Below are positions 34,652 to 44,742 of a stretch of 64,000 bases of DNA, one piece after another. A program made the position numbers and the translations under genes. Source of the stretch: Cognatundibacterium luofuense (lineage in GTDB: Bacteria > Pseudomonadota > Gammaproteobacteria > Burkholderiales > Burkholderiaceae_D); assembly GCF_018139685.1 (NCBI RefSeq), contig NZ_JAGSPN010000004.1, forward strand, positions 1 through 64,000, read 5' to 3'. The notes beneath the pieces are model-generated. The model was not told the origin of the DNA. It did no database searches and worked only from the letters and a program-made list of their open reading frames with translations. Positions within the stretch are counted from its first letter, which is position 1; every line of letters starts with the position of its first letter.

Positions 34652-36025
34652 CTAACCGTTCCTTTTTGGTTTCGGCGTAGTCAAAGACTGGCTGTCAAGC
34701 GGATCAAGGAAAATGCCGAGAGTTCGGTTTTCTGGTCTAAACCAGCGTTGCAAACTTTGACGATATGTCACAACATTCATATTCTCAATTTCGTCACGTA
34801 AGCGGTAATAGCTTTGCCAGTCCCCACTGACAACATGCTGTGCGATGCTCTCCACAAAGAGTTTTGGCGATTTTTCATTTTTGTTCAAATCATCCAATAA
34901 CTCTGCTTTTTGGGCGTCGATCATCTTATCCGTCACTTGCAAAGCCAGATTTTTTTCTTGCTGTTTCAGAAATTTTCTCAGTTCCGCGAGTTGCTGTTCT
35001 GTACTCAAGCGTATTCTCAACATGAAAGCGCTGCCGTGTACAAATGGGAAAGTGTACGCTTCGACGGATTCTGCTTTTTTTGTATCCAGCAAGGACTTTT
35101 GCCAAATGCTGGTATCCGTCGTCGGAGAAATGAATGTACCTGCCATCAATACCGCAGCGTATTCCGGTGAATTTAATTGTGGCACGCGGTATCCGACCCA
35201 CACCACGGGTTTGGCATCGTGTTTACGGATGATAAATTCCCGTTCACCATACTGTGGCAATTTTTGATATTCGAATCTTTTTGACTCTTGCTGCGGTAGT
35301 GGAACGCTGGAAAATTTTTCTGTTATCAGTGCTAAGGTACTTGGTAAGTCAAAATTCCCGGCAATCAACAGTGTGGCGCGGTCCGGGCGATAGTGCTCAG
35401 ACCAGTATTGTTTTAGATCTTGCAGAGTGATGCGTCGTAAGTCTTGTTTTTCGCCGACTGGATTAACGCCATAGGCTTCGTTTCTGAAGAGATCTTTCAG
35501 CATCAGGCCATATTCCGTGTAAGTTTTATTTTGATGTGCGGCCGTGAGTTCTTCGTCGACTTCATCGACAGATTGCGTCAGGTAAGACACATGATCTTTG
35601 AACTGGCTCATGCGTTCTCTTTCCATTTCAATGAAAGGAGCCAGATCTGTTGCATTTGTCAGAACTGAGCGATAGTAGGTAAAGTCGCTGGCCGTAATCC
35701 CTATACCTCTGAATTTCAAATCAGAGTAATTGTTCTTGTGCGTTTCCTGGCTTCTGTGCACGAGATAGTGTTCCAGGACATGATTTAACTCTATCAGCCG
35801 CAATTGCTCATTTTTTCTGCCATGGCGGTAAATCATGTTCACAGCCAGTTCAGTGCTGTTTGTATCCGGTTTCAGCAGAATCTGTAATTGATTGTTGAGC
35901 CTGTATTCCCGTACGCCGTGAAATTCGCCGACATAGCTGGGTATCTCTTGCTGAGTAACTGAGCCCCATGCACATTGACTACCGAGTAGCCAGAATAAGA
36001 AAACGACAAAAGATAAATAACGCAT
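34652..36025 (-). CDS. Secreted M16-family (insulinase-type) metallopeptidase
   Basis: A 457-aa protein with a signal peptide (LSFVVFLFWLLGSQCAWG). The inverted zinc motif HxxEH is present as HVLEH, and an acidic stretch about 80 residues later (SVDEVDEELTAAHQN) can provide the third ligand. The rest follows the two-lobed M16 fold, including the R/Y-rich C-terminal segment (YRQSLQRWF). ATG at 36025 has AGGGGA in front; the open frame extends 23 codons further without a better site. These enzymes degrade peptides in the periplasm. Confidence 0.75.
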   Translation of the reverse strand: MRYLSFVVFLFWLLGSQCAWGSVTQQEIPSYVGEFHGVREYRLNNQLQILLKPDTNSTELAVNMIYRHGRKNEQLRLIELNHVLEHYLVHRSQETHKNNYSDLKFRGIGITASDFTYYRSVLTNATDLAPFIEMERERMSQFKDHVSYLTQSVDEVDEELTAAHQNKTYTEYGLMLKDLFRNEAYGVNPVGEKQDLRRITLQDLKQYWSEHYRPDRATLLIAGNFDLPSTLALITEKFSSVPLPQQESKRFEYQKLPQYGEREFIIRKHDAKPVVWVGYRVPQLNSPEYAAVLMAGTFISPTTDTSIWQKSLLDTKKAESVEAYTFPFVHGSAFMLRIRLSTEQQLAELRKFLKQQEKNLALQVTDKMIDAQKAELLDDLNKNEKSPKLFVESIAQHVVSGDWQSYYRLRDEIENMNVVTYRQSLQRWFRPENRTLGIFLDPLDSQSLTTPKPKRNG

Positions 36026-36264
36026 ATTTCCCCTGTTTAAATATTCATTGAGTTTTGCAGGATTGATAAAACTCACCGTATTCCGGATGCGCACTTTCGG
36101 TCAAACGTTCAAGGATGGGTATTTATAAAAGTGACGGCGCCGTTTATTGGAATTGTGTTTTTGAAAACTAGTCAGTATAACCATACTTGTGCAGTATTAA
36201 TACTTTTAAGTAATTAAAGTTGCACTTGTTGAAACTACGAAGCATGTAACTATTGATTCAATTA

Positions 36265-36370
36265 TTAGACCTCCATCAATACCCCGCCGCACTTAATCCG
36301 CATACTAAGTCCCATATGACCGCCAGGTCATTTATTCACTTGTTTTGCGGAGGAAGTTCAAATGGCGACG
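36265..36370 (+). repeat. 106-bp direct repeat, copy A (duplicated adhP leader)
   Basis: Nearly identical to 38287-38392, including the ribosome site GCGGAGGAAG and the start ATGGCGACG of the alcohol dehydrogenase. Here it is followed not by adhP but by the 3' end of an IS3 OrfB. Confidence 0.9.
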
Positions 36371-36529
36371 CTGGAATGGGTGTCGTGGTTCAATCATCAT
36401 CGTTTAATGGAGTCGATAGGTCACATACCACCGGCGGAAGCAGAAATGAATTATTGTCAACAAGTTTCTGGTCAGGCCATACCGGCCTGACTCACACAAA
36501 AGGGCCTCTCAAAAAACCGGAACGGTTCA
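36362..36529 (+). pseudogene. IS3-family OrfB 3' end fused to the duplicated adhP start
   Basis: The adhP start codon of repeat copy A runs in frame into LEWVSWFNHHRLMESIGHI and PAEAEMNYCQQ, the last 40 residues of an IS3 OrfB, ending TGA at 36488. The element's right terminal repeat (CTCTCAAAAAACCGGAACGG, about 36505-36525) follows. GCGACG is shared by both sequences at the junction, so the fusion probably arose at microhomology. Confidence 0.75.
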
Positions 36530-36536
36530 ATTTGCT

Positions 36537-36966
36537 ATGCGTTTTTCCGAAGATTTGAATTATCGCGAATATATAAAATGTATAGCTGCGGATAATTATT
36601 CAGCAGCAAGAGTCGCGTTGGAGACTTGTTTAAGTACAGATTCGATCTTGTCGTTTCAAAAGGCCTTTCTTCTTCAACAAATAGGTATTACCTATTTTTT
36701 GAAAATCAAATCGATCAGGCTTTGCATTGCTATGAGTTGTCTGAGCAAGTCGATTTTGATTCATTGATGCCACGATATTTATTTGCAAAATTTTTTGCAA
36801 ATAAACTCATGAATTACGAACGGGCGATTGCCAAATGCGATGAAGTTATTTTTTAGCAACGTCATCGCCGTTCAAAAAAACGGAAAGTGATCTAGGTAGC
36901 GACTATTACGTAGCAAAAGCCGAAGAACTTAAGCAATTCTGTCATGCGCAGCAAATGGGAAAGTAA
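36537..36966 (+). pseudogene. Frameshifted TPR-like gene
   Basis: Three consecutive frames give one coherent helical protein. It starts MRFSEDLNYREYIKCIAADN, switches frame near a run of six T's at about 36696 into ENQIDQALHCYELSEQVDFD and NYERAIAKCDEVI, and switches again near homopolymers at about 36851-36883 into SDYYVAKAEELKQFCHAQQM and the TAA at 36964. The helix pairs resemble TPR repeats. Both shifts fall at homopolymer runs, so either real decay or sequencing error is possible. Confidence 0.55.
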
Positions 36967-36976
36967 TGTTCTGTAA

Positions 36977-37711
36977 TTACTCGTCCAATAAAGTTTTTAA
37001 ACGGTGTGGGTAATGATTTAGAAAATTGCGTGTAATTGCAAAATGCTCCGTATCTTCATATTGAATCTCACTGAGGCCGGAGCTATCAAATAAAACGATC
37101 TTTGCGTGTGGGTACGCTAGTAAAATTGGGGAATGCGTCGCAATAATGAATTGTGATTCCTCTTTAACAAGTTGGTGAATTGCTGAGAGTGCTGCAAGCT
37201 GTCGACTGGGTGAAAGAGCGGCTTCCGGTTCGTCAAGTAGGTAGAGTCCGTTTCCACGAAACTTGGCAGTAAGAAGCGCCATGAATGCTTCACCATGAGA
37301 GCATTGGTGTAACGATCTACCGCCATAGCTGCTAATCACGCCAAAATCACGCAATTCGTCAACGTATGTGGCAACGTTGTAGAAGCTTTCGGCGCGAAGG
37401 AAATAATGATCTTTTGGAGTGCGAAAACTTTTTGCCGTTTTTATATAACGATGTAATTGAGATACTGTTTCTGCAGTTTGGAACAAAGTATTTTTTGTGC
37501 CACCTTCCGGGCTAAATCCAACGGAAAGTGCGATTGCCTCAAGCAAGGTTGATTTGCCTGAACCGTTTTCTCCAACAAAAAAAGTAACGTCTGAATGAAA
37601 CTTTAGTACATCAAGATTTTTTATTGCAGAGATATCGAACGGATATTCTTCAGTGCTTGGTAAAATATCATGGCGAAGTGATACCTCTCGAAGGTATGGT
37701 TTAGTTTGCAT
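36977..37711 (-). CDS. AAA/ABC-type ATPase (YbjD/RecF-like fold)
   Basis: A 244-aa soluble ATPase. Walker A is FFVGENGSGKST, a signature-like CSHGEAFMALL follows, Walker B is GLYLLDEPEAALS, and the switch His is IIATHSPILLAYP. No membrane domain or nuclease domain is present. Such small stand-alone ATPases occur in defence and mobile contexts, but no partner with an effector motif is next to it apart from the broken TPR-like gene. ATG at 37711 preferred; a TTG at 37729 is possible. Confidence 0.75.
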   Translation of the reverse strand: MQTKPYLREVSLRHDILPSTEEYPFDISAIKNLDVLKFHSDVTFFVGENGSGKSTLLEAIALSVGFSPEGGTKNTLFQTAETVSQLHRYIKTAKSFRTPKDHYFLRAESFYNVATYVDELRDFGVISSYGGRSLHQCSHGEAFMALLTAKFRGNGLYLLDEPEAALSPSRQLAALSAIHQLVKEESQFIIATHSPILLAYPHAKIVLFDSSGLSEIQYEDTEHFAITRNFLNHYPHRLKTLLDE

Positions 37712-37773
37712 TGTTGTATGTGCTTCCAATGATCATAATGGCAGTCTAAGCATATGATCTCCGACCGGCAAGG

Positions 37774-38212
37774 TAAACCGTACCGGAAAATTGGTAGGCT
37801 CCAATACTTGAGAGAATGGAGCTATGAACGAATCAAAATATTCCCCTGAAGTGATAGAACGTTCCGTTCGCATGGTCATGGAGGCCTGAGTGAGTACGGC
37901 TCGCAATGGGCAGCGATTGAATCTATTGCCGGTAAAATTGGCTGTACTGTAGAAACCTTACCTCTCTGGGGGTGTCAGTATGAAACCGATACAGGGCTTG
38001 GGAACAGTGTGACGACTGAAGAACAGGAGCGCATTCGTACACTGGAGCGCGAAGTCAAAGAACTGCGCAAAACAAACGAATTTCTGAGGCTTGCGAGTGC
38101 TTTTTTCGCACAGACGGGGCTCGACTGCCACCGCAAATAGTTAGCATCTTCATTGATCAGCATCGGGCAACCTAAGGGGGAGAGCCGATTTGTAAAGCAT
38201 TGATTTGCCGCC
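37774..38212 (+). pseudogene. IS3-family left end with broken OrfA and start of OrfB
   Basis: A terminal repeat-like TAAACCGTACCGG at 37774-37786 precedes an OrfA starting ATG 37824 (MNESKYSPEVIERSVRMVME). A stop and frameshift interrupt it, and it continues as YGSQWAAIESIAGKIGCTVET, then RIRTLEREVKELRKTNEFLR to a TAG at 38138-38140. About 25 codons of OrfB (VSIFIDQHRAT, a stop, GGEPICKAL) follow and are cut off near 38212, where sequence leading to adhP begins. Confidence 0.75.
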
Positions 38213-38286
38213 CTTTGTTTTGTTTCGTATTTTTGAGTGTCAGCCTATTTGTAGACGACTCCCCGGCCACTGCGCTGATCACCGCT

Positions 38287-38392
38287 TTAGACCTCCATCA
38301 ATACCCAGCATCACTTTATCCGCATACTAAGTTCCATATGACCGTCAGGTCATTTATTCACTTGTTTTGCGGAGGAAGTTCAAATGGCGACG
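38287..38392 (+). repeat. 106-bp direct repeat, copy B (native adhP leader)
   Basis: Leader and first nine bases of adhP; partner of 36265-36370 with a handful of mismatches. It contains the GGAGGA ribosome site at 38371-38376. Confidence 0.9.
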
Positions 38393-39409
38393 ATGATGAA
38401 AGCTGCAGTAGTACGTGAATTTGGTAAGCCACTGTCGATTGAAGAAGTGCCGGTGCCGACGCCGGGGCCGGGGCAGATTCTGGTGAAATATGAAGCGAGC
38501 GGGGTTTGTCATACGGATTTGCATGCGGCGAATGGTGACTGGCCGGTGAAGCCGACGCCGCCGTTTATTCCGGGGCATGAAGGTGTTGGTTATGTGGCGG
38601 CGCTGGGTGCGGGTGTGAAGCGTCTGAAAGAGGGCGATCGTGTTGGTGTGCCGTGGCTGCATACGGCTTGTGGTTGCTGTACGCCTTGCCGCACTGGCTG
38701 GGAAACACTGTGTGGCGAGCAGCAGAATACCGGTTATTCGGTGAATGGCAGCTTCGCGCAGTATGGTCTGGCGGATCCGAATTTTGTGGGCTTGCTGCCG
38801 GATGGTCTGGAATTCGGCCCTGCAGCGCCGGTGTTATGCGCCGGTGTGACAGTCTATAAAGGCCTGAAAGAAACCGAAGTGCGCCCGGGTGAATGGGTGG
38901 TGATTTCCGGTATCGGCGGTCTGGGGCATATGGCGGTGCAGTACGCGAAAGCGATGGGCATGCACGTGATTGCCGCTGACATCCATGAAGACAAGCTGGC
39001 GCTGGCGAAAAAGCTCGGTGCAGATATGGTGGTGGATGGTCGCAGCATCAATGCCGTTGCGGATGTGCAGCGTATTACCGGTGGTGCGCATGGTGCGCTG
39101 GTGACGGCGGTGTCGCCAAAGGCGATGGAGCAGGCTTTTGGTTTCCTGCGTGCCAAAGGCACGATGGCGCTGGTTGGTTTGCCGCCGGGCGATATTTCTT
39201 TGCCGGTATTTAACACGGTGTTAAAACGCATTACCGTGCGTGGTTCGATTGTCGGTACCCGTCAGGATCTGGAAGAATCGCTGGTGTTTGCTGCTGAAGG
39301 CAAAGTGGCGGCGCATTTTACCTGGGATAAGCTGGACAATATCAATGCGATTTTTGAACGCATGGAACAAGGTAAGATTGACGGACGTATCGTGCTGGAT
39401 TTACGCTGA
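38384..39409 (+). CDS. adhP: Zinc-dependent alcohol dehydrogenase, AdhP type
   Basis: A 341-aa medium-chain dehydrogenase that interconverts ethanol and acetaldehyde with NAD. Catalytic zinc ligands lie in GVCHTDLHAANGDW and GHEGVGYV. The structural zinc cysteines are in CGCCTPCRTGWETLC, and the NAD fold is ISGIGGLGHMAVQYAKAMG. Length is typical and the frame intact. Start ATG 38384 with GGAGGA eight bases upstream. Its leader is duplicated 2 kb upstream. Confidence 0.93.
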   Translation: MATMMKAAVVREFGKPLSIEEVPVPTPGPGQILVKYEASGVCHTDLHAANGDWPVKPTPPFIPGHEGVGYVAALGAGVKRLKEGDRVGVPWLHTACGCCTPCRTGWETLCGEQQNTGYSVNGSFAQYGLADPNFVGLLPDGLEFGPAAPVLCAGVTVYKGLKETEVRPGEWVVISGIGGLGHMAVQYAKAMGMHVIAADIHEDKLALAKKLGADMVVDGRSINAVADVQRITGGAHGALVTAVSPKAMEQAFGFLRAKGTMALVGLPPGDISLPVFNTVLKRITVRGSIVGTRQDLEESLVFAAEGKVAAHFTWDKLDNINAIFERMEQGKIDGRIVLDLR

Positions 39410-39579
39410 GTTGCTGTGCAATTCCATTGCCGGGGCATAGCCTGAACCGGCAATGAATTGTTCAGTGTCAGCGAAATCCAGTATCAACAAATGTTTTTGA
39501 GATCAATACAACGCCCTGCGGGGCGTTTCGCATTCATACTGTAATTTGCAGGTATCCGTTTCTGCGGTGAGAGGACTTT

Positions 39580-39918
39580 ATGAACGATAAGCCGGGTGGT
39601 GAGCGCCAGACGCACGAAAAGTGGGAAGGAAATCTGGAGAGGGTGGATCTGGAGATCGTCCGGCTGGCGATTATTTGTCAGGTGCGTTTGTTTGATGACG
39701 GCGTGCTGGCGCGGATTCTGGATAACGATAACCGTGTCTGTCATCAGGATGCGGCGCATGCATTTGAAAGCCTGCGCGGTTTGCTGTTTCTGCATTTTCA
39801 GATGCAGAAAGAACTTGCTGAAGCCTTTGGCGAAACAGACAGCGAGCAAATTCATCAGCGGGTGTGGGAGTATCTGCGTCATCGCATCGGCGATCAGCTA
39901 GGGCGGCATTCGTTCTGA
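39580..39918 (+). CDS. Small conserved-looking hypothetical protein
   Basis: A 112-aa soluble, helical and charged protein (ERVDLEIVRLAIICQVRLFDDG, HQDAAHAFESLRGLLFLHFQ). A GAGAGGA site precedes the ATG and codon use matches neighbouring chromosomal genes, supporting a real gene. No family recognised. Confidence 0.6.
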   Translation: MNDKPGGERQTHEKWEGNLERVDLEIVRLAIICQVRLFDDGVLARILDNDNRVCHQDAAHAFESLRGLLFLHFQMQKELAEAFGETDSEQIHQRVWEYLRHRIGDQLGRHSF

Positions 39919-39960
39919 GTTTTGCTTTCATCCCGCAAACTTGATTTGTAAAATCTGAGC

Positions 39961-39986
39961 AATAAAAAAGGGCGGCTAAGCCGCCC
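39961..39986 (-). terminator. Terminator of the DASS symporter gene
   Basis: GGGCGGC TTA GCCGCCC followed by a T run when read on the minus strand, 46 bp beyond the symporter stop. Confidence 0.85.
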
Positions 39987-40032
39987 TGAATGATGTTTAT
40001 GGTCGATTTACCGTGGCGATAACTGGTGAAAC

Positions 40033-41538
40033 TTACCAGTATCCAAGTACCTTCCACCATACGCTGCCGACGGTGGCAAATACCAGCAGTTCGACCACGC
40101 ACATGATCATTCCCACCCGCCACCAGTTCCCCATCGTCACATAACCGCTGCCGAAGATAATCGGTGAAGTGCCGGTTGCATAGTGCGTCAGCGTCATCAT
40201 AATGGCGGAGCCAGCGGTCATGATCAGCATAAACGGGATCATGTATTCAGCAGGCAGTAATTGCGCGCCGACAGTCAGAAACGCTAACAGCATCGCGCTG
40301 ATATGCGCTGTGGTGCTGGCGAAGAAATAATGCGAGAACACAAATACCAGCAGCAAGACGGCGGCAGCCGGAAACCATCCCATACCGCTGGCGATAATGG
40401 CATCGCGCATGCCATCCGAAAACCATTTCACCACACCGGTTTTGTTTAACTGCTCTGCCAGCATGACCAGCGCACCGAACCAGATCAGTGTATCCCATGC
40501 GCTTTTTTCTTCCAGCGCGTCGTCCCATGTGATCGTGCCGGTGATAATCAGCGCAAATAATCCGACAAAAGCCACGACGGTTGCATCCAGCGAAAACGCT
40601 GGCCCGAACAGCATGGCGGGGATATTGGCCCATAAAATCAGTAACAGGGCAAACGTGCCGAGGATGACTTTTTCACCGGCGGCTAAATGCCCCATTTTGC
40701 TCAGTTCCGTACGCGCAAACTGCACTGCATTCGGCGTTGCTTTCAATTCCGGCGGGGATAGGAAGTAAATTACCAGCGGCATCAGAAAAATGCAGGCCAG
40801 CCCCGGCAACAGCATGCACAGCGCCCAGGTTGTCCACGTCAGTTGCAGGGCATGGCCGGTGGCTTTTTCTACGCAACTGACCACCAGCGGATTCGGTGCG
40901 GTTGCGGTTAAGAACATGGCGGAGGTAATCGGATTGGCGTGATAGTTCACCAGCGATAAATACGTGCCGACTTTGTTTTGTGTGCCTTGCGCCGGATCGG
41001 AATCAAAAGCATTGGCAATGGATTTCATAATCGGATGCACGATGCCGCCGCCGCGCGCTGTATTGCTGGGTGTGAACGGTGCCAGCACCAGTTCGCAAAT
41101 TGCCAGTCCGTAACCAATGCCGATGGTGCGCTTGCCGAGTAAGGCAATAAACATCAGGCCGATGCGTTTTCCCAGACCGGTTTTTTTCAGGCCGCGTGAA
41201 ATGATAATGGCGACCACAATCAGCCAGATCAGCGGATTGGCGAAGCTGGCCAGCGCATCGGTAATCGCGCCCTTGGATGAGTTAGACGTTACCTGCGACA
41301 GCGATACGATCACGATTGCCATCAGCGACATCACGCCAATCGGCATGACTTTCAGAATGATGGCGACGATGGTGGTCAGGAAAATCGCGACCAGATGCCA
41401 GGCTTTCGGGTCCAGCCCCTGCGGGCAGGGTGTCAGCAACAGCAGGATCAGTACCAGCGTTGTGATCAGTGCGGGGACAAGCCGGAATGGCACGGCGTCG
41501 TTAAAGTACAGCAAGGTTGCTTTGATTTTGGCAAGCAT
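40033..41538 (-). CDS. DASS-family divalent anion:sodium symporter (CitT-like)
   Basis: A 501-aa inner-membrane carrier with about 12 hydrophobic segments. Family signatures include the LVLAPFTPSNTARGGGIVHPIMKSIA region (substrate/sodium-binding SNT loop) and HYATGTSPIIFGSGYVTMGNWW near the C-terminus (second SNT-like loop). Members import citrate, tartrate, succinate or other dicarboxylates. Start ATG 41538 is preceded by GAGGGAG; the open frame extends 12 codons further. It has its own terminator, so it is probably monocistronic. The exact substrate cannot be told. Confidence 0.88.
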   Translation of the reverse strand: MLAKIKATLLYFNDAVPFRLVPALITTLVLILLLLTPCPQGLDPKAWHLVAIFLTTIVAIILKVMPIGVMSLMAIVIVSLSQVTSNSSKGAITDALASFANPLIWLIVVAIIISRGLKKTGLGKRIGLMFIALLGKRTIGIGYGLAICELVLAPFTPSNTARGGGIVHPIMKSIANAFDSDPAQGTQNKVGTYLSLVNYHANPITSAMFLTATAPNPLVVSCVEKATGHALQLTWTTWALCMLLPGLACIFLMPLVIYFLSPPELKATPNAVQFARTELSKMGHLAAGEKVILGTFALLLILWANIPAMLFGPAFSLDATVVAFVGLFALIITGTITWDDALEEKSAWDTLIWFGALVMLAEQLNKTGVVKWFSDGMRDAIIASGMGWFPAAAVLLLVFVFSHYFFASTTAHISAMLLAFLTVGAQLLPAEYMIPFMLIMTAGSAIMMTLTHYATGTSPIIFGSGYVTMGNWWRVGMIMCVVELLVFATVGSVWWKVLGYW

Positions 41539-41980
41539 ATTTTTCTCCCTCAGAGTGTTGAGGCCTTTTGTCAATGTGTGAATTTGTGAATCAAGAAGCC
41601 AGAGGAAGTTTGACGTTACTGCAGGTCAACATTGCACGGTATGTTGCAGCGCAAAAACATGCGTATTTCTGCACAGGATAAAAGTGCGTTCGGTGCTTCA
41701 GGCGATGGCAGGAGAGCGCATTTGTATGCGATTGGGGTTCCGGCACGGAAGCGGAAAAGCCTTCAGACCTTATTGGGAAAATTCGCTGTTTGCGTGGCTT
41801 CCTGCCTGCTTTCAGCGTCAATCTCGACGGGTTCGTAAGGCTGATCAGCGGTTGCTATGATGCAGATATCCGCATGGGTAACTTTCGGAGACCCGGACTT
41901 TCTGCCGACGACCGCCGGATCGCTATGCAGAACACCGCATTTTGGCTGTTTTTGGGTAAAAAATGGCTTGCTGAGGATGT
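41539..41980. other. Intergenic region with dispersed repeat
   Basis: About 440 bp between the symporter start and the phosphopantetheinyl transferase stop. It contains the symporter promoter region and one copy of a 28-bp repeat (41893-41920). Short plus-strand frames here have no support. Confidence 0.5.
41893..41920. repeat. Dispersed 28-bp repeat, copy 1
   Basis: A 28-bp stretch (starting CCGGACTTTCTGCCGACGAC and ending CGCCGGAT) is identical to 62446-62473. Flanks share shorter matches such as GCAGAA..CCGCATT. Both copies are intergenic. Confidence 0.85.
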
Positions 41981-42670
41981 TCAGACTGCACCTGATACAG
42001 GCAGTCCGATCCATTCTGCATGCTCAGTGCTGGCGCAGCGGATCAGCATCAGCCTGTCGTGACTGATCATCAGCGTCTGGCGGGACAGCCACAGGGTTTG
42101 TTTGCTGACGGAAACTGCACAGTGTTCCGGCAACGGCACGGGCAGTAACAGCGTGCAGGGATCGGTATCAAACCCTGTTGCCAGCGCTTTGACAATCGCT
42201 TCCTTCGCGCTCCACAACTGCTGAACATGCATTGAGCGGTGATCTGCAGGCAAATTGTTCAGGCTGTTGATTTCCTGCGGGTGGCAAAACGAGGCCAGCA
42301 TGTCAGCCGAAAATGCAGCGCTGTTTTCGTATGATTCCAGATCCGCACCGATTGCGATGTCAGCGTCCGTCACAGCAATCAGATAATGCTGTTCGGTATG
42401 GCTGACGGTGATCTTCCAGTGAGTATTCTGTTGCAGGCAAAACGGCTGCCCTTGCACAGTGGTGCTGATGCGTATGCTGTCCGCCGTGGTTTGCAAACAA
42501 TCGGCGAGTAAGCGTTTCAGGGCGATGCGGGTGCAGGCGAAGCGCAGTTTATCGTTCAGATGCTGGTACTGCAGACAACGCTGGCGTTCTGCATCATCCA
42601 GCAGGGCGAATCCGGTTTCAAAATCCTGCTGACGAAAAACGCCGGTGCGGAAAAAAATCCTCGCTGTCAT
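41981..42670 (-). CDS. Sfp-type 4'-phosphopantetheinyl transferase
   Basis: A 229-aa enzyme that transfers phosphopantetheine from CoA to a Ser of carrier proteins. Signatures: the magnesium-binding IGADLES (usually GVDIE) and [10 protein letters not shown] (WxxKEA), with an upstream [16 protein letters not shown] strand. Length fits Sfp-type enzymes, which serve peptide or polyketide synthases. It overlaps the upstream histidine kinase gene by 4 bp. No carrier-protein gene is in the window. Confidence 0.85.
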   Translation of the reverse strand: MTARIFFRTGVFRQQDFETGFALLDDAERQRCLQYQHLNDKLRFACTRIALKRLLADCLQTTADSIRISTTVQGQPFCLQQNTHWKITVSHTEQHYLIAVTDADIAIGADLESYENSAAFSADMLASFCHPQEINSLNNLPADHRSMHVQQLWSAKEAIVKALATGFDTDPCTLLLPVPLPEHCAVSVSKQTLWLSRQTLMISHDRLMLIRCASTEHAEWIGLPVSGAV

Positions 42671-44730
42671 TGTGGCATTTCGTGTGATGGTGCTGTGATG
42701 CGGCTGCCGGCAATCTCTTGCAATAACTGGTTTAAGGCATTGCGGTTGATTGGTTTGGTCATATAACCATCCAGCCCTGCAGCCAGCGCTTCCTCCTGTT
42801 CACTGGCCAGCGCGGAAGCAGACAGCGCGTGAATCGGTACACGTGGTCGTTTTTCCTGAATTTCCAGCGCACGGATCAATCGCGTTGCATCCAGTCCGCC
42901 CATCACCGGCATTTGTAAATCCATCAGAATCAGGTCGAACGTGTGCTCGCGGAAACAATCGACCGCTTCCTGACCATGTTGGGCGAGGGTGGTGTCATGT
43001 CCCTGTTTTTTAATCAGACTAAGGATCAGCGTCTGGTTTACCGGATTATCTTCCACCACCAGAATCCGCAGCGGCTGCGCATTTGCGTTTGGTAACAGTG
43101 CCGGTGCTGCCGGTGTTTTTTGAGGTACGCCAGCGCTGGCAAGGTGCAAAGGCAGGTGCAGAGTAAAGCGGCTGCCCTGACCGGGCTGGCTGTGCAGTGT
43201 GATTTTTCCGCCCATCAGTTGCGCGAGTCGCTGACTGATACTCAGGCCGAGGCCAGTGCCGCCGAATTTGCGCGTGGTGGAAACATCCTGCTGGGCGAAA
43301 GCATCAAAAATTCTTTCCTGATGTTCCGGTGGAATTCCGATGCCGCTGTCTTCCACTGTGATTTTTAAAGGAAGATCGTCGCCGTCGGCAATGTCGCAGA
43401 TCAGATTGACCGAACCGGACTGGGTGAACTTAATCGCATTACTGATCAGGTTATTCACGATTTGCTGAATCCGCACCGGATCACCCTGAATATACGATGG
43501 CAGCGGCCCGTTAAAATGCAACGCCAGCATCAGGTTTTTTCTGCTGGCGGCATTCTGATGTGCAGGAATCAGGTCTTTCAGCAATTGCGGCAAATGGATG
43601 GTCAGATGTTCGATATCAATCTTATTTGCTTCGATTTTGCTGAAGTCCAGAATGTCATTGATGATGACCAGCAGGTTCTCAGCCGAACGCTGCGCAACAT
43701 TCAGATATTCCTGTTGCTCGGCGCTGAGTTTTGTATCCAGACACAGCTCAAGCATGCCTATCATGCCATTCATCGGCGTGCGGATTTCATGGCTCATGTT
43801 CGCCAGAAAATCGCTCTTGGCGCGATTCGCCGCTTCCGCCTGTTCTTTCGCTTGCGTCAGCGCCAGACGCGCCTGTTCACCTTCCTGCACCAGCGTGCTG
43901 ATATGGCTGATGATGTCGCTGATCGCGGTTTCCTGCGGCGCTTCGCGCGCGGCGGGTGGCAGCATGCTGACCAGAATCTGGCGCAGCGAAGTCAGGGTGT
44001 TTTCCCGCTCCTGCAATTCATTCCGTAATTGCGATGCGGTGCTTTGCAGAGTAATCAGCGTTTGCCGTAATTCAGCAGGCGCCTGATTGATCAGCGCCAG
44101 ATTGTCGGGATCATCCTCGCCATGCTCACGCAGTGTTCTGACGTTGACTTCCTGCAAGGTGCCAAGCCAGCGTCGCAACGGATACCAGATCAGCAACAGG
44201 CCACCGGCAAAACTGATAAACATCATGTACAGCGCAGCCCGTGCAACCTGCCACATATCCTGCGCAATCTGGATATTGTCAAAGCGCAGCCGCAGCACGC
44301 CGTAATCGCGACCGCCGACGTTCAGAACACGGTTGTCGTCATACAGTTTTTCTGCGATCTGATTTACGATCCAGTCCGGCGCGGATTCGTTTTTCGCCCG
44401 GGTTTTCTGGTGACTGGAAATTGCCCCTGCATCAATAGGAATAAATTGCGCAGCCAGAAAACTGGGGCTGACCACCATTTTGTTCAGGGTGCGTTGTATG
44501 GTGTCGTAATCACCGATAACAGCGCTGTCAGAAACGATATGCGCCGATACTTCCAGTAAGGATGCCGCCGATTCCTGAGCGTCGCGGATCACTTGTGTAA
44601 AGCGGGTTTCGTAATACATCACAAGACCGGAACCCATGATCAGAAACCAGGTGAAGGTGTACAGCGCAAACACACGTGCGACCAGTGATTGCGGTAATAA
44701 ACGCTGCAGACGGAACCATCCTGATTTCAT
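42667..44730 (-). CDS. Hybrid sensor histidine kinase/response regulator
   Basis: A 687-aa sensor. It has a membrane segment at about 15-40, a periplasmic loop, and a second membrane segment near 165-185. A coiled-coil linker with Glu/Gln-rich helices leads to the HisKA phospho-accepting [18 protein letters not shown], the ATPase boxes [27 protein letters not shown] and [10 protein letters not shown], and a C-terminal receiver ([14 protein letters not shown], phospho-Asp in [13 protein letters not shown]). It lies 12 bp after a PhnD-like binding protein, which suggests that protein feeds it a signal. No separate response regulator adjoins it. Confidence 0.9.
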   Translation of the reverse strand: MKSGWFRLQRLLPQSLVARVFALYTFTWFLIMGSGLVMYYETRFTQVIRDAQESAASLLEVSAHIVSDSAVIGDYDTIQRTLNKMVVSPSFLAAQFIPIDAGAISSHQKTRAKNESAPDWIVNQIAEKLYDDNRVLNVGGRDYGVLRLRFDNIQIAQDMWQVARAALYMMFISFAGGLLLIWYPLRRWLGTLQEVNVRTLREHGEDDPDNLALINQAPAELRQTLITLQSTASQLRNELQERENTLTSLRQILVSMLPPAAREAPQETAISDIISHISTLVQEGEQARLALTQAKEQAEAANRAKSDFLANMSHEIRTPMNGMIGMLELCLDTKLSAEQQEYLNVAQRSAENLLVIINDILDFSKIEANKIDIEHLTIHLPQLLKDLIPAHQNAASRKNLMLALHFNGPLPSYIQGDPVRIQQIVNNLISNAIKFTQSGSVNLICDIADGDDLPLKITVEDSGIGIPPEHQERIFDAFAQQDVSTTRKFGGTGLGLSISQRLAQLMGGKITLHSQPGQGSRFTLHLPLHLASAGVPQKTPAAPALLPNANAQPLRILVVEDNPVNQTLILSLIKKQGHDTTLAQHGQEAVDCFREHTFDLILMDLQMPVMGGLDATRLIRALEIQEKRPRVPIHALSASALASEQEEALAAGLDGYMTKPINRNALNQLLQEIAGSRITAPSHEMPQ

Positions 44731-44742
44731 GCAGTGCTCCGG

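Noticed and set aside
37774-38212. CRISPR-like or regulatory repeats around adhP
   Set aside because: The duplicated segment is a single 106-bp direct repeat explained by recombination with IS3 parts, not a spaced array.
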